Source of the DNA: Pyropia yezoensis
Taxonomy: Eukaryota > Rhodophyta > Bangiophyceae > Bangiales > Bangiaceae
Length of the DNA stretch: 64,000 bases
Assembly (NCBI GenBank): GCA_009829735.1
Contig: CM020618.1
Coordinates: 7,779,119-7,843,118 of the forward strand
Direction: 5' to 3'
A program made the translations under genes and the position numbers. This document shows positions 10,601-20,093 of the stretch, one piece after another; positions within the stretch are counted from its first letter, which is position 1, and every line of letters starts with the position of its first letter. Under the pieces are notes generated by a model that saw only the letters and a list, made by a program, of their open reading frames with translations, was not told where the DNA came from and ran no database searches.

Positions 10601-11740
10601 TCAAATCAAATCCCTCACATGTATGCAAAAACCCATCAGAAATCCCTCTCTCACGTGTGGATAGCGTAGTCCACCGCATCCCAGTGCCGGGCACGGGCCA
10701 CGGCCGCCAACCATGACCACACGGCGGGCGTGTTCTGGCACTTGGTGCCCTCTGGTTGCAGTCCCGGGTCGGCGCCAAGTCGGGGCCAGGGATGCTACAC
10801 CCCCGAACATAGGGATTCCCTTCATCAGGGTCTGCATAGAGCGGATCGCTCGGTGCGAGGTAGGGCGCATCGATTCCAACACGGTAGTGGATCGGTCTTC
10901 CAAATGATAACGTTCAGGAGTCAGTACCGACCTGAAGACTACGTTGACAATCTCCGTGTCCGCGTCTTGGATATCCAGTCGCTTGGCCAGTTGATGAGTA
11001 AGCTCATCGGACTCCATCCGCTTCAGTAAGCTCGCAGTAACCTGCGCTGTCATCGCTTGCACCAGTGACTCTGGAACTTCCGGCGTCGGCGCCTCGGGTA
11101 CCCGAGTTGCTTGGCTTCCGTCGTCGAGGGGGTACTGCGATACGGTACCGCCTCCCCCCATCGCCGACTCTGTTCCGGCGTAAGTATCTGCCAGACCATG
11201 TCCGCGGAGCCCGCTCTGGGTGCTCCGAGCGTAGCGCTCCGTATGGCTACGTTCCAACACGGCTGACGAGTCGGATCCATGACCCGCCGTGTCCGGGGGT
11301 TGTCCAGGAGTAGCAACACCGGGGTCGACCCTGGTGGACTCCGAAAGTATTCCGGCCGGTTCGAACCGTACCGGTGTAGGAGGAACACGACGGGGTACCG
11401 TCGTGTGGCGTGTTGACATCAGCACAGCCATTGCGTCCTCCGTACGCTCTTGACGGGCGTCGAGCCCGGTGAACCGGGCCTCGATGCGAGCTAATGATGC
11501 CATCAGGGAGTCCTCTGGTGAAGGTGGCGGCGGAGTAAGGTCGGAGGAGGACGGTTGGGGCGGTCCGCCGCCCCCGGCCCTCCGTGCCGTACCAAACGTC
11601 GATCCGGCACCGGAGAGCACCGGCGTCTCAATGTTGTCGATCAGGTTACCGATCCCGGTTCCCGGGTTCAGCTCCGGGGTTGGCGTTGACGCCGATCCGT
11701 CATCTTGTACGTTCCCCGTCTCTTGGGTAGACATAGTCAC
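10601..11740 (-). CDS. gag of element B, N-terminal half
   Basis: The 379-codon frame starts 220 bases downstream of the LTR with MTMSTQETGN. It is hydrophilic and Ser/Thr/Pro-rich, with a helical segment (VQAMTAQVTASLLKRMESDE) comparable in position to the WKKAMVEAI helix of element A's gag. It ends at TGA 10603-10601. The capsid half (10261-8984) is in the same frame but 339 bases further on, separated by several stops. The last 40 or so codons here look unlike gag and may already be non-coding. This is either an intron or insertion in gag, or decay. Confidence 0.55.
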   Translation of the reverse strand: MTMSTQETGNVQDDGSASTPTPELNPGTGIGNLIDNIETPVLSGAGSTFGTARRAGGGGPPQPSSSDLTPPPPSPEDSLMASLARIEARFTGLDARQERTEDAMAVLMSTRHTTVPRRVPPTPVRFEPAGILSESTRVDPGVATPGQPPDTAGHGSDSSAVLERSHTERYARSTQSGLRGHGLADTYAGTESAMGGGGTVSQYPLDDGSQATRVPEAPTPEVPESLVQAMTAQVTASLLKRMESDELTHQLAKRLDIQDADTEIVNVVFRSVLTPERYHLEDRSTTVLESMRPTSHRAIRSMQTLMKGIPMFGGVASLAPTWRRPGTATRGHQVPEHARRVVMVGGRGPCPALGCGGLRYPHVREGFLMGFCIHVRDLI

Positions 11741-11942
11741 AATCAGTCAACCGACGTAACAGTCACCACGAATAAGAGAGCGAGGGGGGAGTTGGAGGAG
11801 AGGAACAGTAGATCGAAGTCAAACGCAACCACTCAACACAATCAACCAGATCGCAGCACTACGAGTACAAGAAAAGGACTGGATCCCTATCCGTGTGCCA
11901 GGGCCGAAGACGGCGTCACCACAAGGGTGACGGAAATCCGTC

Positions 11943-11958
11943 CCCTGCTGCTCCACCA
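11943..11958 (-). other. Primer-binding site of element B
   Basis: Minus-strand TGGTGGAGCAGCAGGG, one base after the LTR's terminal CTACA. It is nearly the same as the site of element A, suggesting that both use the same primer tRNA. The tRNA is not identified. Confidence 0.55.
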
Positions 11959-11959
11959 A

Positions 11960-12321
11960 TGTAGCACAATAGGTATCCGCTGCACGTCCACTCTCAGGGA
12001 ACACTCACCAAGGGGGATCGGCACCAACGTCACCCGGAGGCCAAGGTTGCTGTCCTTGGAGCGCAAGCCACGGGACCAAGATGGGAGCTCAAATGGGAGG
12101 GGTCTGTTGTTCTACCATGGCCGGCGGTGGATTCGCCGCCGGCCCCCTCGTTATAAACCCTCGGAGACACTACTAACTACTCTCCACCCCAAGATGCAAG
12201 CACCTCTAGTCATACGTAACTTATAGATACCGTGACCAATACGGACTCCCAAATTGAAAGTTAATGGTTAGAAGTAGTCCCCCTATATTAGGGTCACAAT
12301 ACGGTCATCCATATTGTTACA
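11960..12321 (-). repeat. 5' LTR of element B
   Basis: A 362-bp block that on the minus strand starts TGTAACAATATGG and ends TTGTGCTACA, followed by one T and the primer-binding site. It has TG...CA ends and shares its first eight bases with the LTR of element A. Its right edge (12321/12322) falls exactly where the coding sequence of a non-LTR retroelement begins, as expected for an insertion. The 3' partner is not in the window. Confidence 0.7.
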
Positions 12322-15300
12322 CCGCTGCGGCTTTGCCTGCGCCCGCCGCGCTGGCGCGGTGCGGGGTGGAGGCGGCGATTCGTTCCACCGGTGCCAGCAA
12401 GGCGCCGGGGCCGTCCGGCCTGCGCGTTGAGAACCTGTGGGCCCTGGCCCCGGATGGCCAGGATGCCCTCTTTGCGGTGCTTCTCCTACTGGCCGGCGGC
12501 CCCGCCCTGCCTCGGGAGCCGGCCGTCGCCACGCGCGCGCTGGCCGGCGCCGACTTGGTCCTGTTGACCAAGCCGGGCGGCGTGCAGGCGGACGGGCTGC
12601 GAGGTCTCCGGCCGATTGGCATGCCGGAGACCCTGCGCAAGCTCGTCGCCGCGTCGCTTGCGCGGTCGGTGCGGGGGGCTGCGGCCGCGCTCCTTGCGCC
12701 CCTGCAGATGGGGTTGGGCTTCTCCAGCGCGTTCAAGCGGATGCTCCACGAGCTGGAGGCCCACCTCGCCCTCCATCCCGACTACGCCCTCCTGCAGCTG
12801 GACTACAAGGACGCGTTCAACCTCGTGTCGCAGACGATGGTGTGGGCGGTGCTGTCGCGCGCCCTCCCCGCTGTCTCGCCATACCATGAGTATGTCTACG
12901 GCGGAGAGGGTGGGGGGGCGGCGCCGCCCGGTTTACGGCTGGGCCCGGGGTGAGGCACTGGCGGTGCAGCTGTCACGGCTACGGGCGGTGCGCGTGCGGA
13001 GGTGGTGATCATGGAGGGGGGGGGGGAGCATGATGCCTGTTGGGCGGCGCCAGCTGCACGGCCGCGGCTGGTGCTGCGGGCTGAGCGCGGCGACCAGAAG
13101 GGTGACCCTCTTGGCCCGCTTCTCCATGCCGCCGCGCTGTGGCTGGTCCTTCGGCGCCTGGCGGCTGCCCACCCCGAGGTGCTTGTGCGGGCCTTCCACG
13201 ACGATGTCGTCGTGGTCGGCCCGCCCGCCTCCCTCCCGGCCGCGCTGGCCGATAGCACGCGCCTTGGCAGGGAGGTGGACGCTGAGCCGGCGCCAGCCAA
13301 GTGTGTTGGCTGATCGCCGGCTCGGCTGCCTGCGCCGGCCGGCTGGCCCGCGACGTGGGCGGCCGAGGGGGTGACGCAGTTTTCTGTCCCCCTCGGCAGC
13401 GACGCCCACGTGACCGCGTGGGTGGATGCCCTCGCCGACGAGCACGGGCGGCTGCTCGCCGCCATTGAGGCGCCCCCCCCGGCGCAGCTGCAGGCGCAGC
13501 TTCTGCTTTTGCGTGTGTGCGCCAGCCCGCGAGCCAACTACTGGCTCCCCGCGCTGCCGCTGGTGTGGGGTGCGCGCCTGGCGGGGGCCGTCGACCGCGA
13601 CGCGCGGCGGCTCGTGCTGGCCGCGCTGCGCGACTCGCGGGACAGCGCCGCCACGCGAACGGCGGTGGTGGGCCGTGCGGCTCTCCCCCCAAAAATGGGG
13701 GGGCTGGGCATCGGGGGGAGGGCGCTTGTGCTGCCGGCGGCGGCGCTGGCATTCTGGGTGGATGCCCTGCGTGCCGGTGCCGCCTACTCCCCGGACCTCG
13801 CCGCCATCCGAGCCGACCTGCTGCGGTCGCCGGTGGCGGCGGAGGACGGCAGCGTCGTGCTGCCGCCCCCGCCTGGCGCGGGCGCTTCCGCCCGCCTCGC
13901 GGCGCCCCGCCCGGCTGCTTGCCGCCCTGGTGGCGTCACCGGGGGGGTTACGAAGCGGCGCAGTGCCGCAGCGACCAGTGGGCGACGGCGGCGGGGAAGG
14001 GCTTCTCAGAGACGCCACCTGTTTGACCCCTCCCGCCGGTCGCCGCCGCGGCCGGCCGCCCGGACGCCCTCAAACCCTCCTTTGCCGCGGCAGGCGACTG
14101 CCGCCGCTACGCCGACTGGTGGTGCTGGCGCCTCTGCGCCGGCCGCCCCCGAGTGTCCAGCGGGCGTCACGCCCTCTTGCCGAAGATGCCCCGCACGAGC
14201 GCTGGTGGGGGTGGGGCCCCGACGGGGAGGAGGCGGAGTTTAAGTGGGTCGTGCCGGTGGGCCCACCTCTCCCACCCACCCCCCCGCCGCTCTCGTCCCG
14301 CCCGCTGCCGCCTCCAACGGCGGCGTCAAAGGCCCTCTGCGGGGGCCTCCTGGAGCTGCTCGCAGCCCAGCAGGCCCACTGCGCCGCCCCCACCAGCGGA
14401 GTCCTGTGGGCGAGGCCCCGCCGCGCGCCGCCTGCGCGCACCCGCCGTGGCAGCGACCCGCTGGCTCCCCAAGTCCGTGCCCCTGCCTCTCCCTCTCTCC
14501 CGTGCGGCGCCGGTGCCACCCCTGGGACACCGGCCGACGGCCTACACGGCCCGGCACCGCACACGCCAGTGTCGTGGCGGGGGTTGTTGTTGGGGGGGGA
14601 GGAGGTGCGGGTGTCCCAGCGGGAATTCTCGATGCCTGCGCACGCCGCCGTGCGCGCGAGCATCTACGCCGAGCTTGGGCTCTGGCAGCGCGCCTGCATG
14701 GCAGCGTGCCAAGGATACGGCGCCGCAACCTGGCTGGCGGCGCTGCCCATCCCCGGGGCGGGCGGGAAGGCCATCACGGGGGTGGCCATGCGCATGGCGG
14801 TGCGGCTGTGGCTGGGCGTGGCGCCCCGCTCCGTACCGCCGGCCGCTCGGTGCCGCTGTGGCGCGGCGGCCGACGCCGCGGGCCGCCACTGTTTTGGGGC
14901 CTGCCCTGAGCAGCGCCCGCGCCAAATGCTGCTGCACAATCACATTGTGCACCAAGTGGCGGGGGCGCTGCGCCAAGCCGACGAGTGGTGGGAGGTGGCG
15001 GTCGAGGTTGGGCTGGACAAGGACCGCGCCTCCCGCCGCCCTGACCTCCGCGCCACCCGCGCGGTTGGTGGGGAGGTGGCGTGGCTGGACGTCTCTGTGG
15101 CGTCCCCAACCTCCTCGGTGCTGGCGCCGCGGATGGCTGGCACCCCGCTGGCGCCAGTGGTGGCTCAGACGCGGGAGGGCGTCAAGGTGGGGCACTATGC
15201 CCGCCTGCTCTCCACTGGCCCGCCCGCCAACACCTTTTCCCCCTTGATGTGGGAGGTCTTTGGCCGCCTGGGCCCCGCCTCGGCCGCATGGCTGAAGGAC

Positions 15301-15474
15301 GCGCTGGGGGGCCCCCGCCAGGCCACGGCGCGGGCGCGGCTGCTCAGCGCCATCTCGGTGGCGCTGTGGCGGTCCAACGCTCGAGCCGTGGCCGATTGGT
15401 GCGCTCGTTGCTTTGGGGTTCCAGATCCGTCTGAGGTGGGGTGTGAGAGCGTTGGGATTTCATTTGGTGAGTAG
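12322..15474 (+). pseudogene. Non-LTR retrotransposon with R2-like restriction-type endonuclease, 5' truncated and frame-broken
   Basis: From the LTR edge the + strand encodes reverse transcriptase in one frame: SKAPGPSGLR, RGLRPIGMPETLRKL, motif A LLQLDYKDAF, motif B GDQKGDPLGPLL, and motif C with FHDD in place of YADD. TGA codons interrupt it at 12951-12953 and 13311-13313. Coding then resumes (VPLGSDAHVTAWVDALADE) and is lost by frameshifts at about 13.9-14.2 kb. The last part (to 15474) has a CX1CX9HX4C zinc motif (CRCGAAADAAGRHCFGAC) and RPD-X14-D (RRPDLRA...AWLDVSV). That pairing is the hallmark of R2-type restriction-like endonucleases C-terminal to RT. The 5' part was separated by the insertion of element B. 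Confidence 0.8.
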
Positions 15475-15490
15475 TCGTGGGACCTAGTCA

Positions 15491-15551
15491 GGAGGAGTTG
15501 ATCTTCGGTAGTAGTTAAGAACGAAAGTCACGGGTTCGAGCCCCTTCTCCG
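15491..15551 (+). other. tRNA-like remnant downstream of the R2-like element
   Basis: The segment has a good B-box/T-arm core (GGGTTCGAGCCCC, 15532-15544). GGAGGAG (15491-15497) can pair over seven bases with CTTCTCC (15544-15550) like an acceptor stem. The total of about 60 bases is too short for a full tRNA and no convincing D-arm is present. It begins 17 bases after the retroelement stop codon, so it may be the element's 3' end, a target-site tRNA gene fragment, or a SINE remnant. Confidence 0.35.
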
Positions 15552-15627
15552 TTAAGTGTCTCTTTTGATTTTTCTCTTCACCAGAGCTCAGCGGTTGGCA
15601 TCATCTACAACCGTGCGTCGTGCATCT

Positions 15628-17292
15628 CAGCGCAGAGCGGCTTAAAGCGGTGTCACGGAATCGTTGCTCGGGCCTGTCTTCTTTGCTCAGACTTGCTCAG
15701 TCGCCTCGGCACAGTTGTAAGAACGAGAAAGTCAATCTGTAAAAACCAACAGAATTCTTGCTCAAACGCGCAAGCAAAGCTGTTGTCCCCGCACGAGAGT
15801 GCAAATCTCCAACGGCTTGACACCGAATGAAATCATGAGAGGTCCTTGCACGAAACGACTACGTACCGCTATGGACGTCACACAAATCCAATGACAACAG
15901 ATTTAACTGAGACAGTGCCAATTGTCTTTGGACGAGTTATGGAATGATCGGCATAGTTAGGGTGCTTCCTGGGTCTCTCCTGGCTTTAGTGAGTCCAGAG
16001 AAAATAGTTTGCTGGAGGAACACGACCCATGTGACCAACTTGTGCTTCACACTGTGCAATCTCCACGAAGAACAACCATGCCGACGCGTCGCCTCAAGAG
16101 CAAAAAGACACCCCCCTGTCCTAAGCACCCACCATCCACAGGTCCCTTTGTACAGCCCCCCCCCTTTCCCACCGCACTCCGCCCGTCTCCCGAACTAGCG
16201 ACCCGCCCACAAGAGTAGTCGGCTGCACCCTCCCCCGAGTTCGATTCACTTGCGCCCACTATCCATAGCTTGAGTTGTACGAGGTGTGAGAAAGGGTGGT
16301 CTTGTTGCTACCGGACCTCATCCCGGTCGTCCCTCTCCCTCGTCTACAAAAATAATCATGCTGCCCGTCTAGACATTCTTGTCCGCCGATCCGTTCGTGA
16401 TCTGTGCACTAGTCCCGACGGCCCAGCCCTCCTGCCGATTTTCATGTCGCCCCGTGGCACATGTGCTTCCTGGTGTCGCGGCAGTCATGGTACTGTCGCC
16501 ATGGTCCACGCCGGGCGGGCTTGGCGTCATTGCCTTGCCCTCCGGTTCCCAGGAGGCCGCCTTGTGCCTGGCGGGGACGGCGGCACTACCTGTAGGGAGA
16601 AGCAGAATGGTTGAGCAGCCATCGCTGAGGCCCACACAAAAGTGCAGCTGAACCTTGGTCACTCACAAACCAAGCGGAAGCAACAGCCATTAGGCAGCTC
16701 AAGTAGGCGGCTGCAGCTAGCTGCAGGTGGCAGGTGCTGACGCTCAAGTACGCATCTCATTCAAAGTAAGACTCTGGAAATGTTAAAAGATTTGTATATG
16801 CTAGGTCACAGGTGGAGACAATGAGTCTGCGCAATCAGATTTCGCTTGATCGGCCGCGGCCGCTGCAGACATGAGAACGCGGCATTCTTCATCGCCAGCG
16901 AGTCAGCAATCACTGCTCAGCCTTCAACAAGCACTACCTTAATAATTAGATATTGTCAAAACTGTTACGCGAAGCTGCATGGTTTTGCACTTTATTTTGC
17001 GCATTTCTGAAAGCTCCCTTTTTGTCTACTTGCTTAAAATTTTCGAGCGGTATAGTTGCACGACGGCCATGTGCTCAAAGCACATCACCAGAGAGGTCTG
17101 ATGATGGCGCTTCACGTCGTGTATCGTGAGCACGTGGCCTCCGTGCGGAACCTGTCCGAACAAGTCATCCAAAAAAAAAGCTGATTTGTAGGCCTCCAGC
17201 ATACCATACGGAGGGGTTGCAAGAGATGGTCGACAGATCTGAGCAAGAAATCGGGCCGTTTCCGTGACACCGCTTTAAGCCGCACTGCGCAG
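15628..17292. mobile_element. Possible DNA-transposon remnant bounded by 33-bp inverted repeats
   Basis: The + strand at 15628-15660 and the minus strand at 17292-17260 match in 31 of 33 positions. They share the core GCGGCTTAAAGCGGTGTCAC. The adjoining 40 bases are also loosely alike (TTGCTCAGA). The 1.6 kb between is less GC-rich than its surroundings, holds only short frames, and no transposase motif was recognised. I see no clear target-site duplication. This could be a non-autonomous element or two inverted copies of a dispersed repeat. Confidence 0.5.
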
Positions 17293-17852
17293 CGCAAGGG
17301 TTTCTTTTCCACAAGTGAGCAGTCGCTGTTGAAGGGAGGCACAAGATGGAAGGACAGGTGTTGTTTCTCCCATTCTGTACCCGCTATTGGCTTGCTTGTG
17401 TTTGTTCACCCACTGGACCGTGGCTATGCGTCTTCCTTCTTCTTCGTTTTCTCTCGAGCGTGGTGTCGTGATAGTGAAGCGCACTGTGCGTCGCACCCGC
17501 GGCGAGAAAGGGGCTCAGGGAGCACGTGAAACGTGAGTTGCACAGTATGGACACGCTCAGAAGTTCGGCAGCAGGACAAGTGGATGACATAGGTCACGGT
17601 CTGTTCTGGGTCAGCGTTTGCAGCGCTTTCCTCGTGGCCCAACACCAGCATTGACACGTCATCACAAGCGTGCCCGCTCATACATAAAAAAAAAACGGCC
17701 AACCATTCCAAGGGGAGTCGCGGCGGCCACCACGCGAGGTGGCTTACTCATACACCACGCCCCACGCTGCTGGGGCAGCCGCTAGCACCCTCCAGGTGGC
17801 TAGCCCCCGCCCGCCCCTCCCTCTTCCGCTTGCCAAAGCCGCGCCTCCATCA
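17293..17852. other. Intergenic, nothing recognised
   Basis: Only short frames and A-runs (17172-17180, 17684-17694) are present. It forms the 3' flank of the Cys-rich gene that ends at 17853 on the minus strand. Confidence 0.5.
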
Positions 17853-19916
17853 TCAGTCGCCCCCCGCGGAGGTTCCTGCCCCCTCAACCACCTGGCATGT
17901 GAACGACCGCGTCGGACGCGAGTAGCGGCACTGAGTGCCGTCCACGCACAGCCGAAGTTGCGGGGCGCCAAACGAGGAGCACTCTTCGCCAGCCTCCCCT
18001 CGGCGCTTGCAGCGGCGAGCACCCGGCGGCGACGGGGGCCCATCACAAAACAGGCCGCCCTCGCCGCCGCCGGCGCCCCCGCCACAGTCGGTGGCCGTGT
18101 CGCGGCAGTAGGCGCCCACGCGGGCGGCGGCCCACGGGGCGTTGACACACGTCGCCCCGCCGCCAGGGGCGTCAGCGCACGCCAGCTCGGGGGCCCAGCA
18201 CGTGTCGGCGGCCGACGCGCAGCCCGCAAACGGCCCCCGCCACTGGCGGCAGGTGCGGCCGCCGCCGCGGCCGGTCGCGCACACGGCCGCGGCGCCGCCC
18301 ACCACCGCACAGTCGGCAGTGACGGCACACGCGCCGCCCGGCTGCACCGGCCGCGCCCCGCACACCCCCCCCGTACACGCGAGGCCCGCGGCACACTGGG
18401 CGGCGGGGGTGCCGCCGCACGCCTCCCCCGCCGCCGCCGTCAGCGCACACACGCCCGGCGTGTCGGCCGACACGGCGGTGCCGTCCCCCCCGCCCGTCCC
18501 GTCGGCGGGGCGGCACGCCACCGTCGACGGGGGGAGCGCCACGGGGGTGACCCCCCGCTCGCACTCGCCGTCGTTGGTGCACGCGCCGCCAACGGCCACC
18601 CCGTCGACGCACACGCCGTCGACGAGGGCGGCGGGCCAGCCGCCGAGTCCGACACACCGGTCCCACTCCCCTGCACACGGCGTGCCGGCGGCGCACAGCC
18701 ACACGCAGCGGCCCGCGCCGGGCGGCACGCCGGGCTCATTGTCCGTCACACACTGCACAAGGCCGCCGCCGTCGCGGGGGTCGTCCCCGCCTTGGACAGC
18801 CCCGCCGCCGGCGCAGGCTGCAACGCCCAGCCGCGGGGCGCACACCCCGCCGCGGGCCACTGGCACGGCCGCCACGCACACGCCGCCGTCGCCGCACGCC
18901 AGGCCAGCGTCAGCGTCGCACTCGGCGAAGGGGCCGCACGCCCCCCCCGCCGCCACGCGGGGCACGATGCAGGTGGGCGCCCCCGGGGGCGTCCGGAACA
19001 GGCACTCGGCGCCGTCCACGCAGCGGGTGGACCCGTCGCAGCCGTCGCCAAGACCCGCCACCATCGCTCCCGACGCCGCACAGGCGCCCGCGACGCACAC
19101 CTGGGCGGCGGGGAGCGTCGCGTTGGCCGCCACGCACACCGTGTCGCCCGCGACGGCGCAGGCGTCGCCAATCGCCGTTGGCGCGCGGCACGTGGACGCC
19201 GGCTGGCCAAACACCTCCGCCCCCGCCGCGCCCGTCGCCACGCACCGCAGCGCCGACGCGTCGGGCCCGCACTGGGAAAACGGCGGGCGGTCCAGGCAGG
19301 GCGTGCCGACCGACGGGGGCACCGGCACCCGGCACACGCCCACGGGGCGGCTGTTGGTGGCCGCGTCGGCACAGACGGCAAAGACGAGGCCGTCGGTGCA
19401 GACAATGCCCGACGCTGGCTCCACACACTCGAGGGCGGGGGGGCAGCCGACGGTGGCGCCGCAGGGGGCGCCCACCCCGTCGGCGCCGCCCGCGCGGGGG
19501 GGGGGGGGCGCCGCCGTCGACGGCACCGCCGCCACCGCCGTCGCCGTCGCCGTCGCCGCCGCGGCGGCGGTGGCGGTGGCGGCCGCAGCCGGCGACGGCG
19601 TCCCCGTCGGGGGCACCCCCGCCGCCGCCGACGGCCCCGCCGACGCGCCCGCGGCGGCCGTCGGGGACGGCGGCGCGGGTGTGCGCGTCTGCCCATAGTA
19701 GCCACCCCCTGGCCCTGCGTACGACGGCTCGGCCGCCGCCTCGCGGACGGGGGTGGCGGCGGCGGCGGGCGCGCCGACCGCCGTCCCAGCGGCCGCCGAC
19801 GGGGCGGCCGTCAGGAGCAGGGTGGCGGCAACGGCGGCGGCGGCGGCAGCGGCGGCGGCGGCGGCGGCGGTGGTGCCATTGCCGCCACCGCCGACCGCAC
19901 GCCACGCACGACGCAT
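17853..19916 (-). CDS. Secreted multi-module cysteine-rich protein
   Basis: I chose the Met at 19916 (MRRAWRAVGGGGN) because an Ala/Leu-rich hydrophobic segment ending LLLTAAPSAAAG follows it and makes a good signal peptide. The open frame upstream, back to 20648, is Pro-rich low complexity. The 687-residue product has a Pro/Thr/Ala-rich stalk (about residues 60-150). About ten Cys-rich modules follow, each with four or more Cys in patterns like GDGCDGSTRCVDGAECLF and GGACGPFAECDADAGLAC. These resemble dickkopf-like or EGF-like disulphide modules, and no catalytic motif is seen. An extracellular or cell-wall role is inferred. The 182-residue gene at 24253 and the broken region at 51.4-53.4 kb look related in style. 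Confidence 0.75.
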   Translation of the reverse strand: MRRAWRAVGGGGNGTTAAAAAAAAAAAAVAATLLLTAAPSAAAGTAVGAPAAAATPVREAAAEPSYAGPGGGYYGQTRTPAPPSPTAAAGASAGPSAAAGVPPTGTPSPAAAATATAAAAATATATAVAAVPSTAAPPPPRAGGADGVGAPCGATVGCPPALECVEPASGIVCTDGLVFAVCADAATNSRPVGVCRVPVPPSVGTPCLDRPPFSQCGPDASALRCVATGAAGAEVFGQPASTCRAPTAIGDACAVAGDTVCVAANATLPAAQVCVAGACAASGAMVAGLGDGCDGSTRCVDGAECLFRTPPGAPTCIVPRVAAGGACGPFAECDADAGLACGDGGVCVAAVPVARGGVCAPRLGVAACAGGGAVQGGDDPRDGGGLVQCVTDNEPGVPPGAGRCVWLCAAGTPCAGEWDRCVGLGGWPAALVDGVCVDGVAVGGACTNDGECERGVTPVALPPSTVACRPADGTGGGDGTAVSADTPGVCALTAAAGEACGGTPAAQCAAGLACTGGVCGARPVQPGGACAVTADCAVVGGAAAVCATGRGGGRTCRQWRGPFAGCASAADTCWAPELACADAPGGGATCVNAPWAAARVGAYCRDTATDCGGGAGGGEGGLFCDGPPSPPGARRCKRRGEAGEECSSFGAPQLRLCVDGTQCRYSRPTRSFTCQVVEGAGTSAGGD

Positions 19917-20093
19917 GGCGACCTTGGCGGCTGCGTGTTCCCAAAAAGGGGACGGCGGCGGCGCCACGCCCCGAGCGAGCGAGCACAAGAGCAGTGCCAA
20001 GGGGGGGGGCAGCGGGGGGAGGAGGAGGAGGGAATGGGGCAGGGCAGCCGCGGGGGCGCTACAACGACGGCAGGCCGATCGGGCCGCCCGTCC

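Larger units (their letters stand above)
4814..12321 (-). mobile_element. Chromodomain Ty3/gypsy retrotransposon B, 3' end cut off by A
   Basis: On the minus strand: 5' LTR (12321-11960), primer-binding site, gag in two in-frame halves, a -1 shift, then pol with protease, RT, RNase H, HHCC and DDE integrase and a chromodomain. The chromodomain at the integrase C-terminus marks it as a chromovirus, a Ty3/gypsy lineage. Pol is in one frame but carries three internal stops. The 3' end is missing: the reading frame runs straight into the LTR of element A at 4813. B's own 5' LTR lies inside the non-LTR element that begins at 12322, so B inserted there first. Confidence 0.85.

Noticed and set aside
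13426-14500. First half of the 682-codon plus frame as protein
   Set aside because: Here the RT-related text is in another frame; only the part after about 14.6 kb shows the endonuclease motifs.
15491-15551. Functional tRNA gene
   Set aside because: At about 60 bases between acceptor-like strands it is too short and lacks a D-arm. It was kept only as tRNA-like.
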